DNA from: Azospirillum tabaci
GTDB taxonomy: Bacteria > Pseudomonadota > Alphaproteobacteria > Azospirillales > Azospirillaceae
DNA length: 64,000 nt
NCBI RefSeq assembly: GCF_014596085.1
Contig: NZ_JACCJY010000001.1
Location: 62,001-126,000, forward strand
Direction of reading: 5' to 3'
The translations under genes were made by a program, and so were the position numbers. The notes under the pieces are model-generated. The model was given only the letters and a program-made list of their open reading frames with translations. It ran no database searches and had not been told where the DNA came from. Positions 36,447 through 45,337 of this stretch are shown here, one piece after another. The stretch's first letter is position 1. Each line of letters begins with the position of its first letter.

Positions 36447-37776
36447 GCACCTTTTGCAGCCTGGTTGTTTCCTCCATGAACTTCCGCCGCCGGGGCCTCC
36501 CGGCGGCGGATTTTTCATGTCGGAGTCCGGGGACGGGTCCGCGGCGCAGGTACATCTTGCCCCCGCCCTTCCGCGCCGTGGAAAGCTGCGCGAACTGGGC
36601 CAGGAAGGCGTCCCAGGCCAGAGGACCGGCCTTCTCCGCCACCGCCTGGTGGATCGCGCCCAGGCTGGTCCGCCCGTCCACCCGCGCCAGGATCGGTCCG
36701 GCCAGACGGGGCAGGGGCAGGGGGATGACCGCGCCCATGAGTTCGGCCTCCAGCACGCCGCCGGGGGGCAGGCCCTTGGCGACCGCGCCGCCGTCCAGGT
36801 CGCGCAGCACCGGCACCATCTCCGGCCCGTCCGGGCGGGCGACCGCGCCCTCGGCGTCCTCGGGACGGACGAGATAGGCGATGTGCTTGGTCATGCTGCC
36901 GGTGACCTGCTCGGCCCAGGCGGCGCGCTCCAGCCGGGACAGGCCGTCCAGCCGCTTCAACACGCGGGGGTCCTTCAGCCAGACGGCGGGGTCGTAGCGG
37001 TAGGGATCCACTAGCGCGGCGATGGCCAGCCCGCCCGCCGCGGCCAGCTCCGCCAGTTCCGGAACGGTGAAGGGCCGGTCGCAGGAATGCAGCAGCAGGT
37101 CGTAGAGGTCGGCGTCGGCCTGTTTGTGGTCGTTGATGAAGGGGTTGCGCAGCAGCCAGTTGGACGGCGGCAGACGCTCGATCAGCCGACGGGCCAGCGC
37201 CACCTGCTCCTTGGGCGGCAGGTCGGCCGCGATGGTGCGCAGCGCCGCCTGCATGGGATAGACGCCGGTGCGCCCGTACGGCGCGTAGACCATCAGCCCG
37301 ATCCCGCCGCCCGGCTTCAGCGCCCCGGCCAGCGAGCGGATGCCCGCCGCCGGCTCGTCCAGATGGTGCAGCACGCCGCAGCAGTCGATGTAGTCGAACG
37401 GCCCGCCCTCGTCCAACAGCCCGCCGAGGTCGAGCAGGGAGCCGCGGCGGAAGTCGATGTTGGTCAGCCCGCGCGCCCTGGCCCGCGCCTCGGCGATGTC
37501 CCGCGCGGCGTCGGAGAGGTCGAGATAGGTGACGCGGCCCGGATTGCCGGCGTCGGCCATCTGCTGGGCGATCATGATCGTCCCGTCGCCGGTTCCGCCG
37601 CCGGCCACCAGCACCGTGAGGGGTTTGGCGTGGTCGAGCCGACCGCCGAAGACGTTGTGGTTCACCTCGTCCAGATGGCTGGGCGATCCGGTGATCAGGC
37701 GCTTTTTCTCGTCGGCGGGGTTGCGCGCGGGATAGGGGAAGGCTTCGTACTGGGCGCGCAGGGTGTCGATGCTCAT
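36358..37776 (-). CDS. SAM-dependent methyltransferase, 3' end overlapping amtB
   Basis: A 472-residue frame. The class I methyltransferase domain (about 45-240) has LTVLVAGGGTGDGTIMIAQQ and VTYLDLS, followed by FDYIDCCGVLHHLDEP. A helical second domain follows (240-400). After about residue 405 the sequence is basic and low complexity ([16 protein letters not shown] and beyond), where it passes through the amtB terminator and 89 bases of amtB in antisense. The true end may be near 36520 in relatives, so a stop-loss or frameshift is possible here. Start ATG at 37776. Substrate unknown. Confidence 0.75.
   Translation of the reverse strand: MSIDTLRAQYEAFPYPARNPADEKKRLITGSPSHLDEVNHNVFGGRLDHAKPLTVLVAGGGTGDGTIMIAQQMADAGNPGRVTYLDLSDAARDIAEARARARGLTNIDFRRGSLLDLGGLLDEGGPFDYIDCCGVLHHLDEPAAGIRSLAGALKPGGGIGLMVYAPYGRTGVYPMQAALRTIAADLPPKEQVALARRLIERLPPSNWLLRNPFINDHKQADADLYDLLLHSCDRPFTVPELAELAAAGGLAIAALVDPYRYDPAVWLKDPRVLKRLDGLSRLERAAWAEQVTGSMTKHIAYLVRPEDAEGAVARPDGPEMVPVLRDLDGGAVAKGLPPGGVLEAELMGAVIPLPLPRLAGPILARVDGRTSLGAIHQAVAEKAGPLAWDAFLAQFAQLSTARKGGGKMYLRRGPVPGLRHEKSAAGRPRRRKFMEETTRLQKVLSGSSRRAGRGPGHRARRPRPRAGPSPRR
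36483..36516 (+). terminator. intrinsic terminator of amtB
   Basis: A perfect 12-bp stem tccgccgccggg / cccggcggcgga (36483-36494 and 36499-36510), GCCT loop, followed by TTTTTC. Confidence 0.9.
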
Positions 37777-37862
37777 GGATCGGGCAACCGGTCAGGTGGA
37801 CGGGTGCCGGACCATACCATCATCACGGGGTGGGGTGGGGAGGAAGGCCTCCCCTCCGCCTC

Positions 37863-37988
37863 TCATACGGCCAGCGCATGAACAGTTCCATGGTCGGCCG
37901 GCCGTATGACCCTTTCGCACATGGCTGCGCCATGTGCAGTCGGGTTTGGACCGAAGGCGTTTGATGGAAGCCATCAAACGCCTTCGGT
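37863..37988. repeat. cluster of three intergenic stem-loops
   Basis: Three inverted repeats lie in a row: tcatacggcc/ggccgtatga (37863-37872, 37900-37909), gcacatggc/gccatgtgc (37917-37925, 37929-37937) and an 18-bp perfect stem with 3-nt loop (37950-37967, 37971-37988). The last one abuts the AraC stop codon. There is no T-tract on either strand, so they are not clearly terminators. Confidence 0.75.
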
Positions 37989-37989
37989 A

Positions 37990-38841
37990 TCACGCCAAAG
38001 GCAACCGGATCTCGGTCAGCCACTCCTCGGGGGGAAGGGTGCGGGGATTGTTCAGATATTCCTCGACACAGGGGCGGTCGGCCGGCGTGTGGCCGCTCGA
38101 TGGCAGCCAGTCGCGGTAGAGCCAGCGGTAAGGGCGTTCCAGCTCCGCATAGGGACCCTTGTGGACCAGCACCGCGTGGCGGCCTCCGGCGACCTCCAGG
38201 GGATGGACGGCGCCGTCCTCGGGGATCGGTCCGTCGAGCAGCAAGGCTGCTTCGGAGCGGAGCTGGTCGGCGGGGACGGATTCCGGGTCGTCGTAATAGA
38301 CCGCGAAGGCGCGCACCTGCGGCCCCATCAGCCCGCGGGCGGCGGCCCAGGCGTACAGCCGTTCAAAGGCCGTGCCGATGTCCATGTAGGGGCCGCCGTG
38401 GGCCATGGCCGCAAGGCGCAGCGGCGGCAGGTGGCGGATGGTGACGTCGTGCATGCTTCGTTCCTCGTCCGGTCGTCGATCGGGTGGAGGAACCAGACGG
38501 CCTTGCCGCCGGTAGGCGCCGGGGCTCAGGCCGTAGACCTGCCCGAAGGCGCGGGTGAACGCCTCCACGCTGCCGTAGCCGGCGCGCCGTGCGACCTGCG
38601 CCATGAGGTCGCCGCCCTGCACCAGATCCCCTGCGGCACGGTGCAGGCGCAGCCGGCGCAGCGTGTCCGCCGCCGTTTCCCCCGCCATGGCGCGGTAGAT
38701 GCGGTGGAAATGATAGGGCGAGAAGCAGGCGACGGCGGCCAGCCGCTCCAACTCCAGCGTCTCGTCCAGATGGGCGGCGATGTGGTCGATGACACGCTCG
38801 ATGCGGCGGCCGTAGTCCAGCAGGGTGTCGGGCTTGGTCAT
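37990..38841 (-). CDS. AraC-type regulator with GyrI-like effector domain
   Basis: A 283-residue regulator: two AraC HTH motifs in the N-terminal 110 residues (LERLAAVACFSPYHFHRIYRA and MAQVARRAGYGSVEAFTRAFG), followed by a GyrI-like domain (about 130-283) that in Rob/SoxS-type relatives binds small toxic or drug-like ligands. Start has a GGAGGACCC site. No obvious target operon; it is followed only by palindromes and a methyltransferase gene. Confidence 0.9.
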   Translation of the reverse strand: MTKPDTLLDYGRRIERVIDHIAAHLDETLELERLAAVACFSPYHFHRIYRAMAGETAADTLRRLRLHRAAGDLVQGGDLMAQVARRAGYGSVEAFTRAFGQVYGLSPGAYRRQGRLVPPPDRRPDEERSMHDVTIRHLPPLRLAAMAHGGPYMDIGTAFERLYAWAAARGLMGPQVRAFAVYYDDPESVPADQLRSEAALLLDGPIPEDGAVHPLEVAGGRHAVLVHKGPYAELERPYRWLYRDWLPSSGHTPADRPCVEEYLNNPRTLPPEEWLTEIRLPLA

Positions 38842-38897
38842 GGGTCCTCCATGCCGGACATCCTAGCCGAGGGCCGCTTGATCGCGCTTGCGGACCT

Positions 38898-40016
38898 TCA
38901 GCCCTCCGCCGGGCGGACCACGCCGACCTCCAGGCCGTTGCGGTTGGTCACCGGCTGGTTGATGAGCTGGCCGGCCCGCGCCCACTGCTCGTCCGACAGG
39001 ACCTTGGTGGCGCGGATCAGGGCGGCCAGCGCGACCTCGCGGGCGCGCGGGGTGCCGTCGTCGATCTTCAGGGCGATGCCCAGCCCCTGCTTGGGCAGAA
39101 CGGCGCAGCCCACGCCCTCGGCCCCGCCCTTGACCAGCACCAGACCGCCCGCCGCCTGCATCATGCCGGTGTCGAAGCTGTCCTTGCCGGCGATCAGGTG
39201 CGGGTGCGACCGCCAGGCGCGGCGGATGCGGGCCACCGCCTCGGCGCGGGAGTCGGGCAGATCCTTCGGGTCGCCGATGCGGGCCATGGCGTAGGCGATG
39301 GCGCCCAGCGGGATGCCGATGGTCGGGATGGCGCAGCCGTCGACGCCCCAGGGGGCCTGCGACAGGTCCTGGCCGGTCATCTGCTCCATCACGCCCAGGA
39401 TGCGCTGCTGCACCGGGTGGTCGAAGCGGACGTAGCCCTTGGTCGGCTCGCCCTTGTGCAGGGCGGTGGTCAGGAAGCCGGCGTGCTTGCCGGAGCAGTT
39501 GTTGTGGAAGGCGGTCGGCGTCTCGCCGTGGCGGATCATCTCGTGGGCGGTCTCGGTGTCGGTCGGCAGATGCGCCCCGCACTCGTAATCGTCCACGGTC
39601 AGACCGATGCGCTTGATCCAGGCCTCCGCGATGCGGGTGTGGCGGATCTCCCCGTGGTGGGAGGAGCAGGCCAGCGCCAGCTCCTGGTCACCCAGCTCGT
39701 AGGCGTCGAGCGCGCCCGTCTCGACCAGCGGGATCGCCTGGATGGCCTTGATGGCGGAGCGCGGGTAGACCGGCGCCTGGATGTCGCCCCACTGGGCCAG
39801 CACACGCCCGTCGGAATCGACGATGCAGGCGCGCCCGCGATGGACGGATTCCACCATGCCGCCGCGCGTCACCTCGACGAGGATCGGCGCCTCCGGCGGT
39901 CCGGAGAGGTCGGCGTGTCCCTCGGCGGGGGTGTGCCCCTCGGCGGAGTTGTAATGATCGGCGTGGCCGTGGTGGTCACCGTGGCCGCCGCAGCAGGAGG
40001 AATGGTCGTGGCTCAT
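38898..40016 (-). CDS. L-asparaginase, Rhizobium etli type (Asparaginase_II), His-rich N-terminus
   Basis: A 372-residue asparaginase that hydrolyses asparagine to aspartate and ammonia. The Ser/Lys pair in PRSAIK (Ser87, Lys90), Ser119 in CSSHHGE, Cys174 and Lys177 in NCSGKHAG, and Cys228 in DGCAIPT match in spacing the zinc/catalytic residues of the R. etli ReAV enzyme (Ser48, Lys51, Ser80, Cys135, Lys138, Cys189), to the extent I recall them. The first 40 residues are an unusual His/Cys-rich leader, a potential metal site. Divergent from the TrmH gene. Confidence 0.92.
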   Translation of the reverse strand: MSHDHSSCCGGHGDHHGHADHYNSAEGHTPAEGHADLSGPPEAPILVEVTRGGMVESVHRGRACIVDSDGRVLAQWGDIQAPVYPRSAIKAIQAIPLVETGALDAYELGDQELALACSSHHGEIRHTRIAEAWIKRIGLTVDDYECGAHLPTDTETAHEMIRHGETPTAFHNNCSGKHAGFLTTALHKGEPTKGYVRFDHPVQQRILGVMEQMTGQDLSQAPWGVDGCAIPTIGIPLGAIAYAMARIGDPKDLPDSRAEAVARIRRAWRSHPHLIAGKDSFDTGMMQAAGGLVLVKGGAEGVGCAVLPKQGLGIALKIDDGTPRAREVALAALIRATKVLSDEQWARAGQLINQPVTNRNGLEVGVVRPAEG

Positions 40017-40132
40017 GGGTGGAGAGCTTGCCTCTCTCGGGGGCGCGAGGCAAGGTGTCGCACCATCGGACCCGCCGGATCACGGCTGATTCGCGCTATG
40101 TGCGGGCCGAAACTACGAGTGATTGTGCAGCC

Positions 40133-40717
40133 ATGCGTGGATATTTCGCCATCGGGGTGGAGCGGATCAGCAAGCCGGGCAACGTCGGCAACCTGATGCG
40201 CTCCGCCCATGCCTTCGGCGCCTCCTTCTTCTTCGCCATCGACCCGGAGCCCGACCTTCACGAGGCGCGCATCGTCGACACCTCGGGTGCCGCGGAGCAT
40301 CTGCCGCTCTACGTCTACGACCGGGTGGCCGATCTGGCGCTGCCCAAGGACTGCCAGCTCGTCGGGGTGGAGCTGACCGAGGACGCGGTGGAGCTGCCCA
40401 GCTTCCGCCACCCGACCCGCGCCGCCTATGTGCTGGGGCCGGAGCGCGGCAGCCTGTCCGAACCGCTGCTGGAGCGCTGCGACTTCACGGTGAAGATTCC
40501 GATGAAGTTCTGCATCAACGTCGGGGTGGCCGGCGCGCTGGTGATGTACGACCGGATGATCAGCCTGGGCCGTTTCGCCGAACGCCCGGTGCGCGTCGGC
40601 GGCCCGACCGAGCCGTTGCGCGATCATCAGCATGGCCGCCAGATCATGCGCAACCCGGAACGCCGCCGCCGCATGCGCGGCATCCCGAAGCCGGTGGTCG
40701 TCCGCGACGACGAGTGA
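40133..40717 (+). CDS. TrmH/SpoU-family RNA 2'-O-methyltransferase
   Basis: A 194-residue SPOUT methyltransferase for rRNA or tRNA ribose. The motifs are NVGNLMRSAHAFGA (11-24 region, motif 1), YVLGPERGSLSEP (motif 2) and KIPMKFCINVGVAGALVMYDR (motif 3), which form the trefoil-knot SAM site. The substrate RNA is not apparent. The C-terminal tail is basic (NPERRRRMRGIPKP). The ATG at 40133 is chosen over an upstream one at 40019. It may be cotranscribed with the next methyltransferase gene 52 bp later. Confidence 0.9.
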   Translation: MRGYFAIGVERISKPGNVGNLMRSAHAFGASFFFAIDPEPDLHEARIVDTSGAAEHLPLYVYDRVADLALPKDCQLVGVELTEDAVELPSFRHPTRAAYVLGPERGSLSEPLLERCDFTVKIPMKFCINVGVAGALVMYDRMISLGRFAERPVRVGGPTEPLRDHQHGRQIMRNPERRRRMRGIPKPVVVRDDE

Positions 40718-40769
40718 TCCGGAGAGGCTTCACAGTCCAGGAACCGCCACGCCGCGAAGGAGACGTTCG

Positions 40770-41555
40770 ATGTCCGACCCGCTCTACGACGACCGCTTCT
40801 ACGACATCCAGGAGGAAGGGTCGCTCCGCTCCGCGCAGGTCATCGCGCCGCTGGTGCTGGGCTGGGTGGGGGCGGAATCGGTCCTCGACGTCGGGTGCGG
40901 GGTCGGCACCTTCCTGCGGGCCTTCGCTGAGACGGGGATCGCGGACATCCAGGGGGTGGACGGCGACTATGTGCGCCGCGACCGTCTGCGCATCGATCCG
41001 TCCCGCTTCCGCGCCCACGACCTGTCGCAGCCCTTCGATCTGGGACGGCGGTTCGGCCTCGTCCTGTCGCTGGAGGTGGCCGAGCATCTGCCGGAAGAGC
41101 GGGCGGAAGGCTTCGTCGACGATCTCTGCCGCCATGGCGACGTCGTGCTGTTCGGGGCCGCCATCCCCGGCCAGGGGGGCAAGGGCCACATCAACGAGCA
41201 GTGGCAGAGCCATTGGGCCGGGAAGTTCCTGTCCCGCGGCTACGAGGCGTTCGACATCCTGCGGCCAATCCTGTGGGCCGATCCGTCCGTCGAATTCTGG
41301 TACCGCCAGAACACGGTGATCTTCGCCAGTCCGGATGGCATCGCCGCCAACCCGGCCCTGGCCGCCATGCGGGGGCGGGGGCTGCCGCTGTCCTGCATGG
41401 GGCTCGTCCATCCGGAACTGCTGGACCTGCACGCCCGTCAGGCGGCCCGGTCGAAGCGGGTGGTGGAGGTCTTCAACCAGATGGCCGCGCAGGGCGGCAG
41501 CTACCGCTTCGACAGGGGGGCGGACGGGTCGGTCAACATCGTGCGCATCGAGTGA
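40770..41555 (+). CDS. SAM-dependent class I methyltransferase
   Basis: A 261-residue protein with VLDVGCGVGTFLRAF (SAM motif I) at about 37-51, GVDGDYV (motif II region) and FGLVLSLEVAEHLPEE (motif IV region). The segment around HINEQWQSHWAGKFLSRGYEAFD resembles small-molecule or sugar methyltransferases. GAAGGAGACG precedes the ATG. The substrate cannot be read. Confidence 0.88.
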   Translation: MSDPLYDDRFYDIQEEGSLRSAQVIAPLVLGWVGAESVLDVGCGVGTFLRAFAETGIADIQGVDGDYVRRDRLRIDPSRFRAHDLSQPFDLGRRFGLVLSLEVAEHLPEERAEGFVDDLCRHGDVVLFGAAIPGQGGKGHINEQWQSHWAGKFLSRGYEAFDILRPILWADPSVEFWYRQNTVIFASPDGIAANPALAAMRGRGLPLSCMGLVHPELLDLHARQAARSKRVVEVFNQMAAQGGSYRFDRGADGSVNIVRIE

Positions 41556-41612
41556 CGCGGTTGGACAATGATCGCTTCCTTCGCTTTTCAGCCGTGAACC
41601 CTGCCCTGGGGC

Positions 41613-42287
41613 TCAGAACTTCACGAACGGGTTGAGAATCAGCCCCAGCGCGCCGGTGAAATGAAGCGGCGCATCGGTCACCGCCAGGCACAGGCAGCCC
41701 TCCTCGTCGGCCACCGGGCGGTGGCGCACGGAGTCGTCGGCGACGGACAGGTCGCCGCGGGCGAACTGGCCCAGATCGTCGGTGAAGCCGCCGTCCAGCA
41801 CCAGAGTCAGTTCGATCCCCCTGTGGGTGTGGTGGGGCGGCCCGACGCCGCTCGCCAGCCGCATCAGCCGTGCCTTGCCGCGGCGTTCGGAGCCGGACGC
41901 CAGCGGGATGTCGTAGCAGTCCATGCCGCGCATCAGCCGCTTCCAGGGCAGGCGTGACAGGTCGTTGCCGACGTAGCGGCGCAGCGGTTCGGGCAGCAGC
42001 GGCACCTCGGCCGGCTGGCAGACCAGCTTCGGCCTGGGTGCGCGGGGCAGGGGCGGCAGGTCGTCCAGCCGGGCGAGAACCATCTCCAGGCAGGCAGGGT
42101 CGACCTCCTCCGGCTCGATGGTCTCCAGCAGGGCGCCGCCGACCGCCTCCATCTCGGCGACGTTCAGGCGGCAGCAGGGGCACAGCGCCAGATGGGTCGC
42201 CACGATCAGCGACGCCGCCTCGCCCAGAGCGCCGCCGGCATAATCGATCAGCAGGGTGTCGCCGGGATGGTGGGTGGGCACGGTCAT
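41613..42287 (-). CDS. chrR: ChrR-type zinc anti-sigma factor
   Basis: A 224-residue ChrR/LrpR homologue. The N-terminal zinc-binding anti-sigma domain carries His6/7, His32 and the HxxxCxxC pair Cys36/Cys39 (HLALCPCC). The C-terminal cupin domain (about 120-224) has H-x-H ... E (PHHTHRGIELTLVLDG) and a late RHRP histidine. In Rhodobacter, ChrR releases RpoE in response to singlet oxygen. Its ATG overlaps the rpoE stop (ATGA), so the two proteins are translationally coupled. Confidence 0.94.
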   Translation of the reverse strand: MTVPTHHPGDTLLIDYAGGALGEAASLIVATHLALCPCCRLNVAEMEAVGGALLETIEPEEVDPACLEMVLARLDDLPPLPRAPRPKLVCQPAEVPLLPEPLRRYVGNDLSRLPWKRLMRGMDCYDIPLASGSERRGKARLMRLASGVGPPHHTHRGIELTLVLDGGFTDDLGQFARGDLSVADDSVRHRPVADEEGCLCLAVTDAPLHFTGALGLILNPFVKF

Positions 42288-42859
42288 CGGGAGTCCCTCA
42301 TGGCCTTGCGCAGCCGTTCCATGGCCAGCCGCAGGCGCGACTTGACGGTGCCCAGCGGAATGCCCTGTTCGGCGGAGATCAGGCTGTGCGGCTTGTCCTC
42401 GAAATAGGCCAGCCGCAGCAGGTCGGCCTGCTCCGGCGGCAGGGTCTTCAGCGCGGCCTGCAGCCGCCCGGCGGTTTCCCGCGCCGCCACCCCGTCGTCG
42501 GCGCTTTCCATCGGGTCGGGCACCAGCGTGGGGTCGGCGGGGTCGATCTCAGGCCGCTGCTCCCGCCGCAGCGCGTCGATCCGCCGGTTGCGGGCGATGG
42601 TGAACACCCAGGTGGCGGCGGACGCCTGGGTCGGGTCATAGGTTTCCGCGCGGCGCCACACCAACAGCATCACGTCCTGCACCAACTCCTCCGCACCGCC
42701 CGCGTCGCAGCCCTGGCGGCGCAGATAGGCCTTCAACCGGGGGGCGAAATGCCCGAACAGGGCCGCGAAGGCCGTGCGGTCGCGGTCCCGCCCGACCGCG
42801 GTCAGCAGTTCTTCGAAGGTCCGGTCGGCGCCGGCGGCTGGGGAACCGAGATCCTGCAT
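42284..42859 (-). CDS. rpoE: ECF sigma factor RpoE (ChrR-controlled type)
   Basis: A 191-residue ECF sigma factor with region 2 (AFAALFGHFAPRLKAYLRR, EELVQDVMLLVWRRAETYD, WVFTIARNRRIDALRR) and region 4 (SLISAEQGIPLGTVKSRLRLAMERLRK). Together with chrR it forms the singlet-oxygen/oxidative-stress sigma pair of Azospirillum and Rhodobacter. The start is chosen at the ATG 42859, just before the conserved TFEELL helix; the frame is open upstream to 43027 with other ATGs (42904). Autoregulatory promoter candidate at 43064-43093. Confidence 0.92.
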   Translation of the reverse strand: MQDLGSPAAGADRTFEELLTAVGRDRDRTAFAALFGHFAPRLKAYLRRQGCDAGGAEELVQDVMLLVWRRAETYDPTQASAATWVFTIARNRRIDALRREQRPEIDPADPTLVPDPMESADDGVAARETAGRLQAALKTLPPEQADLLRLAYFEDKPHSLISAEQGIPLGTVKSRLRLAMERLRKAMRDSR

Positions 42860-43063
42860 CCACGTCTTCGGGCACGTCTTCAGGGGCACCGTCTCTGCGC
42901 GCATGGGCTTTGCGCACAGGGGCAAGCCCCGCATCACATGGTGCGCGGGGCGCCCCGCTGCAAAGCGAGTTTGGCGCTCCCCCGCGTCGTTGGCACCGTC
43001 ATGCGGTCGGGCGGCGAGTGGTGGCATGGGATTCTGCGGCGTTCGGTCCGGCGTTCGATGGGC

Positions 43064-43093
43064 CTTCTACGCGCCCCGTAGGGTATCGGATCA
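43064..43093 (-). promoter_or_regulatory. RpoE-dependent promoter for rpoE-chrR
   Basis: Read on the minus strand: TGATCC (43093-43088), 18-bp spacer, TAGAAG (43069-43064). It has the same -35 box and spacing as the rpoH candidate at 11261. The leader to the rpoE start would be about 200 nt. Confidence 0.6.
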
Positions 43094-43261
43094 CCGGCTT
43101 TCGATGCGAAATCGAGCGATCGATTGCAGGACCGGCTTGCGGAACAACCCGTGACTTCGCCACCGGGACGGGGCGGCGGCCCTGGAAAGGCTCACCGAAT
43201 TGGGGTAGGGTCCGCCCACTCCCGAACCCGTCCGCGAAACCATTCGAGCCTTCGCCAACCG

Positions 43262-43825
43262 ATGTTGCCCATCCGCACCATCCGTCGCACCGCCGGCGCC
43301 GCTCTGCTTCTGGCCGGTCCGATCCTCGCCGCCACGCTCGCCGTTGCCACGGTCAACACGGCCGCCGCCGCCGACCCGCGCCTGCTGGGGACCTTCAAGG
43401 ACTGGAACGCCTTCGCCTTCGACGAGGGCGGGCACAAGGTCTGCTACCTGTCCAGCCAGCCCAAGAAGAAGGAACCCGCCGCGGCCAAGCGCGGGGACAT
43501 CTATGTGCTGGTGACCCACCGCCCGGCGGAAAAGGCGCTGGACGTCGTCAGCGTCGTCGTCGGCTACCCCCTCAAGAAGGACAGCGAGTCCACGGTGGAC
43601 GTGGCCGGCAAGTCCTTCAAGCTGTTCACCGACGGCGAGACCGCCTGGGCGCGCGACGCCGACACCGACAAGGCCGTCACCGCCGCGATGCGCGACGCCA
43701 AGGGCAAGTCCATGGTGGTGAAGGGTGTTTCGGGCCGCGGCACGAAGACCACCGACACCTACAGCACCGACGGCTTCGCCCAGGCTTACGACGCGATCAA
43801 CCAGGCCTGCGGCGTGAAGCGCTGA
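43262..43825 (+). CDS. IalB-family secreted protein
   Basis: A 187-residue exported protein with a signal peptide (MLPIRTIRRTAGAALLLAG to about residue 36, ending AAAA|DP). The mature part has the invasion-associated locus B layout: FKDWNAFAFDEGGHKVCYLSSQPKKKEP, then a two-cysteine domain (VCYL and NQACGV). In this family the cysteines form a disulfide; the function in non-pathogens is unknown. Start ATG has no clear SD. It is divergent from rpoE. Confidence 0.85.
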   Translation: MLPIRTIRRTAGAALLLAGPILAATLAVATVNTAAAADPRLLGTFKDWNAFAFDEGGHKVCYLSSQPKKKEPAAAKRGDIYVLVTHRPAEKALDVVSVVVGYPLKKDSESTVDVAGKSFKLFTDGETAWARDADTDKAVTAAMRDAKGKSMVVKGVSGRGTKTTDTYSTDGFAQAYDAINQACGVKR

Positions 43826-43826
43826 G

Positions 43827-43846
43827 CAGCGCTGCTCTTTTCACTT
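43827..43846 (+). terminator. short palindrome and T-tract after ialB-like gene
   Basis: GAGCAGCGCTGCTC followed by TTTTC immediately after the stop; a small stem, low confidence as a terminator. Confidence 0.5.
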
Positions 43847-43903
43847 GGTCGCTCCTCGTTTCGTCTTTTGACTCCGGACGCTCGTGGCCCTATTTAGGGG
43901 GCC

Positions 43904-45073
43904 ATGAGCGCCTCCAACCATGCTGCTGCCTTTGCCCTGCCGGCGACCGACGCTGACGGGCGCAAGAACCTTGTCGGCCTGTCCCGCGACGAGCTGGAAG
44001 CCGAAATGCTGTCCGTCGGCCTGGAGAAATTCCGGGCCCGCCAGCTCTGGCACTGGATCTACCACCGCGGAGCCACCGACTTCGCGGTGATGACCACGCT
44101 CGCCAAGCCGGTGCGCGAGAAGCTGGCGGAGAGCTACGCCGTGGCCCGCCCGACGGTCGTGCGCGACCTGAAGTCGGTGGACGGCACGCGCAAGTGGCTG
44201 CTGCGCATGCCCGACGGGCAGGAGGTGGAGAGCGTCCACATCCCCGAGGAGGACCGCGGCACGCTCTGCGTCTCCTCGCAGGTCGGCTGCACGCTGACCT
44301 GCCGCTTCTGCCACACCGGCACGCAGCGTCTGGTGCGCAACCTCGACGCCTCGGAGATCGTGGCGCAGGTCATGCTGGCCCGCGACGCGCTCGGCGAATG
44401 GCCGGCGCCGCCGGACGGGCGGATGATCTCCAACATCGTCATGATGGGGATGGGGGAGCCGCTCTTTAACTACGAGAACGTCGCCAAGGCGTTGAAGATC
44501 GTCATGGACGGCGACGGGATCTCGATCTCGAAGCGCCGCATCACGCTCTCGACCTCCGGCGTCGTCCCGGCCATGAAGCGCTGCGGCGAGGAGCTGAACG
44601 TCAACCTCGCCGTCAGCCTGCACGCCGTGACGGATGAGCTGCGCGACATCATCATGCCCATCAACCGGAAATATCCGCTGAAGGAGCTGATGGACGCCTG
44701 CCGCACCTACCCCGGCCTGAACAACGCGCGGCGCATCACCTTCGAATACGTGATGCTGAAGGGCATCAACGACAGCCCGGCGGACGCCCGTGCCCTGGTC
44801 AAGTTGCTGGAGGGCATCCCGTCGAAGATCAACCTGATCCCCTTCAACCCTTGGCCGGGCGCCCCCTACGAGCGTTCGACCGACCGGGCGATCCAGGTCT
44901 TCGGCGACATCGTCAACAACGCCGGCTACGCCAGCCCCGTCCGCACCACCCGCGGCGAGGACATCATGGCCGCCTGCGGCCAGTTGAAGAGCGCGTCCGT
45001 CCGCCTGTCCGCCGCCGACCGCGCCGCCATCGAGAAGGTGCTGGCCGAGAAGGACGCGGCGCTGGCCGGATAA
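43904..45073 (+). CDS. rlmN: 23S rRNA (A2503) / tRNA (A37) C2 methyltransferase RlmN
   Basis: A 389-residue radical-SAM enzyme. The CxxxCxxC cluster motif is CTLTCRFC, followed by HTGTQ. The [19 protein letters not shown] segment and the late catalytic cysteine region match RlmN/Cfr. It methylates A2503 of 23S rRNA and, in some bacteria, A37 of tRNAs. Start ATG at 43904. Length is typical. Confidence 0.96.
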   Translation: MSASNHAAAFALPATDADGRKNLVGLSRDELEAEMLSVGLEKFRARQLWHWIYHRGATDFAVMTTLAKPVREKLAESYAVARPTVVRDLKSVDGTRKWLLRMPDGQEVESVHIPEEDRGTLCVSSQVGCTLTCRFCHTGTQRLVRNLDASEIVAQVMLARDALGEWPAPPDGRMISNIVMMGMGEPLFNYENVAKALKIVMDGDGISISKRRITLSTSGVVPAMKRCGEELNVNLAVSLHAVTDELRDIIMPINRKYPLKELMDACRTYPGLNNARRITFEYVMLKGINDSPADARALVKLLEGIPSKINLIPFNPWPGAPYERSTDRAIQVFGDIVNNAGYASPVRTTRGEDIMAACGQLKSASVRLSAADRAAIEKVLAEKDAALAG

Positions 45074-45100
45074 GGCCGGACCTATCCCTGGGAGTGTTCC

Positions 45101-45337
45101 GTGCCTGAGTTCGCCGTCGATCCCGGCCTGATCCTGTTCCTGTTCAACGCCGCGGCGGTCTGGCCGCTGATGCGCATCTTCCGCCGGGCGGGCTTCTCGC
45201 CCTGGTGGGCGCTGGTGATCTTCGTGCCGGTGATCGGGCTGGTCGGCGTGCTGGGGCTGCTGACGATGCGGCGCTGGCCGGCGCGGGTGCTGGTCGACGG
45301 GCCGGCGCGGCCGCGCAAGGCGCGGAGGGCCGCGTGA
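45101..45337 (+). CDS. small membrane protein, two predicted helices
   Basis: A 78-residue protein with two hydrophobic segments (about 8-25 and 35-55) separated by RIFRRAGFSPWW. Family not recognised. Start is a GTG preceded by GGGAG. The stop overlaps the next ATG (TGATG), so the two are translationally coupled. Both follow rlmN closely, at 27 bp. Confidence 0.7.
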   Translation: MPEFAVDPGLILFLFNAAAVWPLMRIFRRAGFSPWWALVIFVPVIGLVGVLGLLTMRRWPARVLVDGPARPRKARRAA

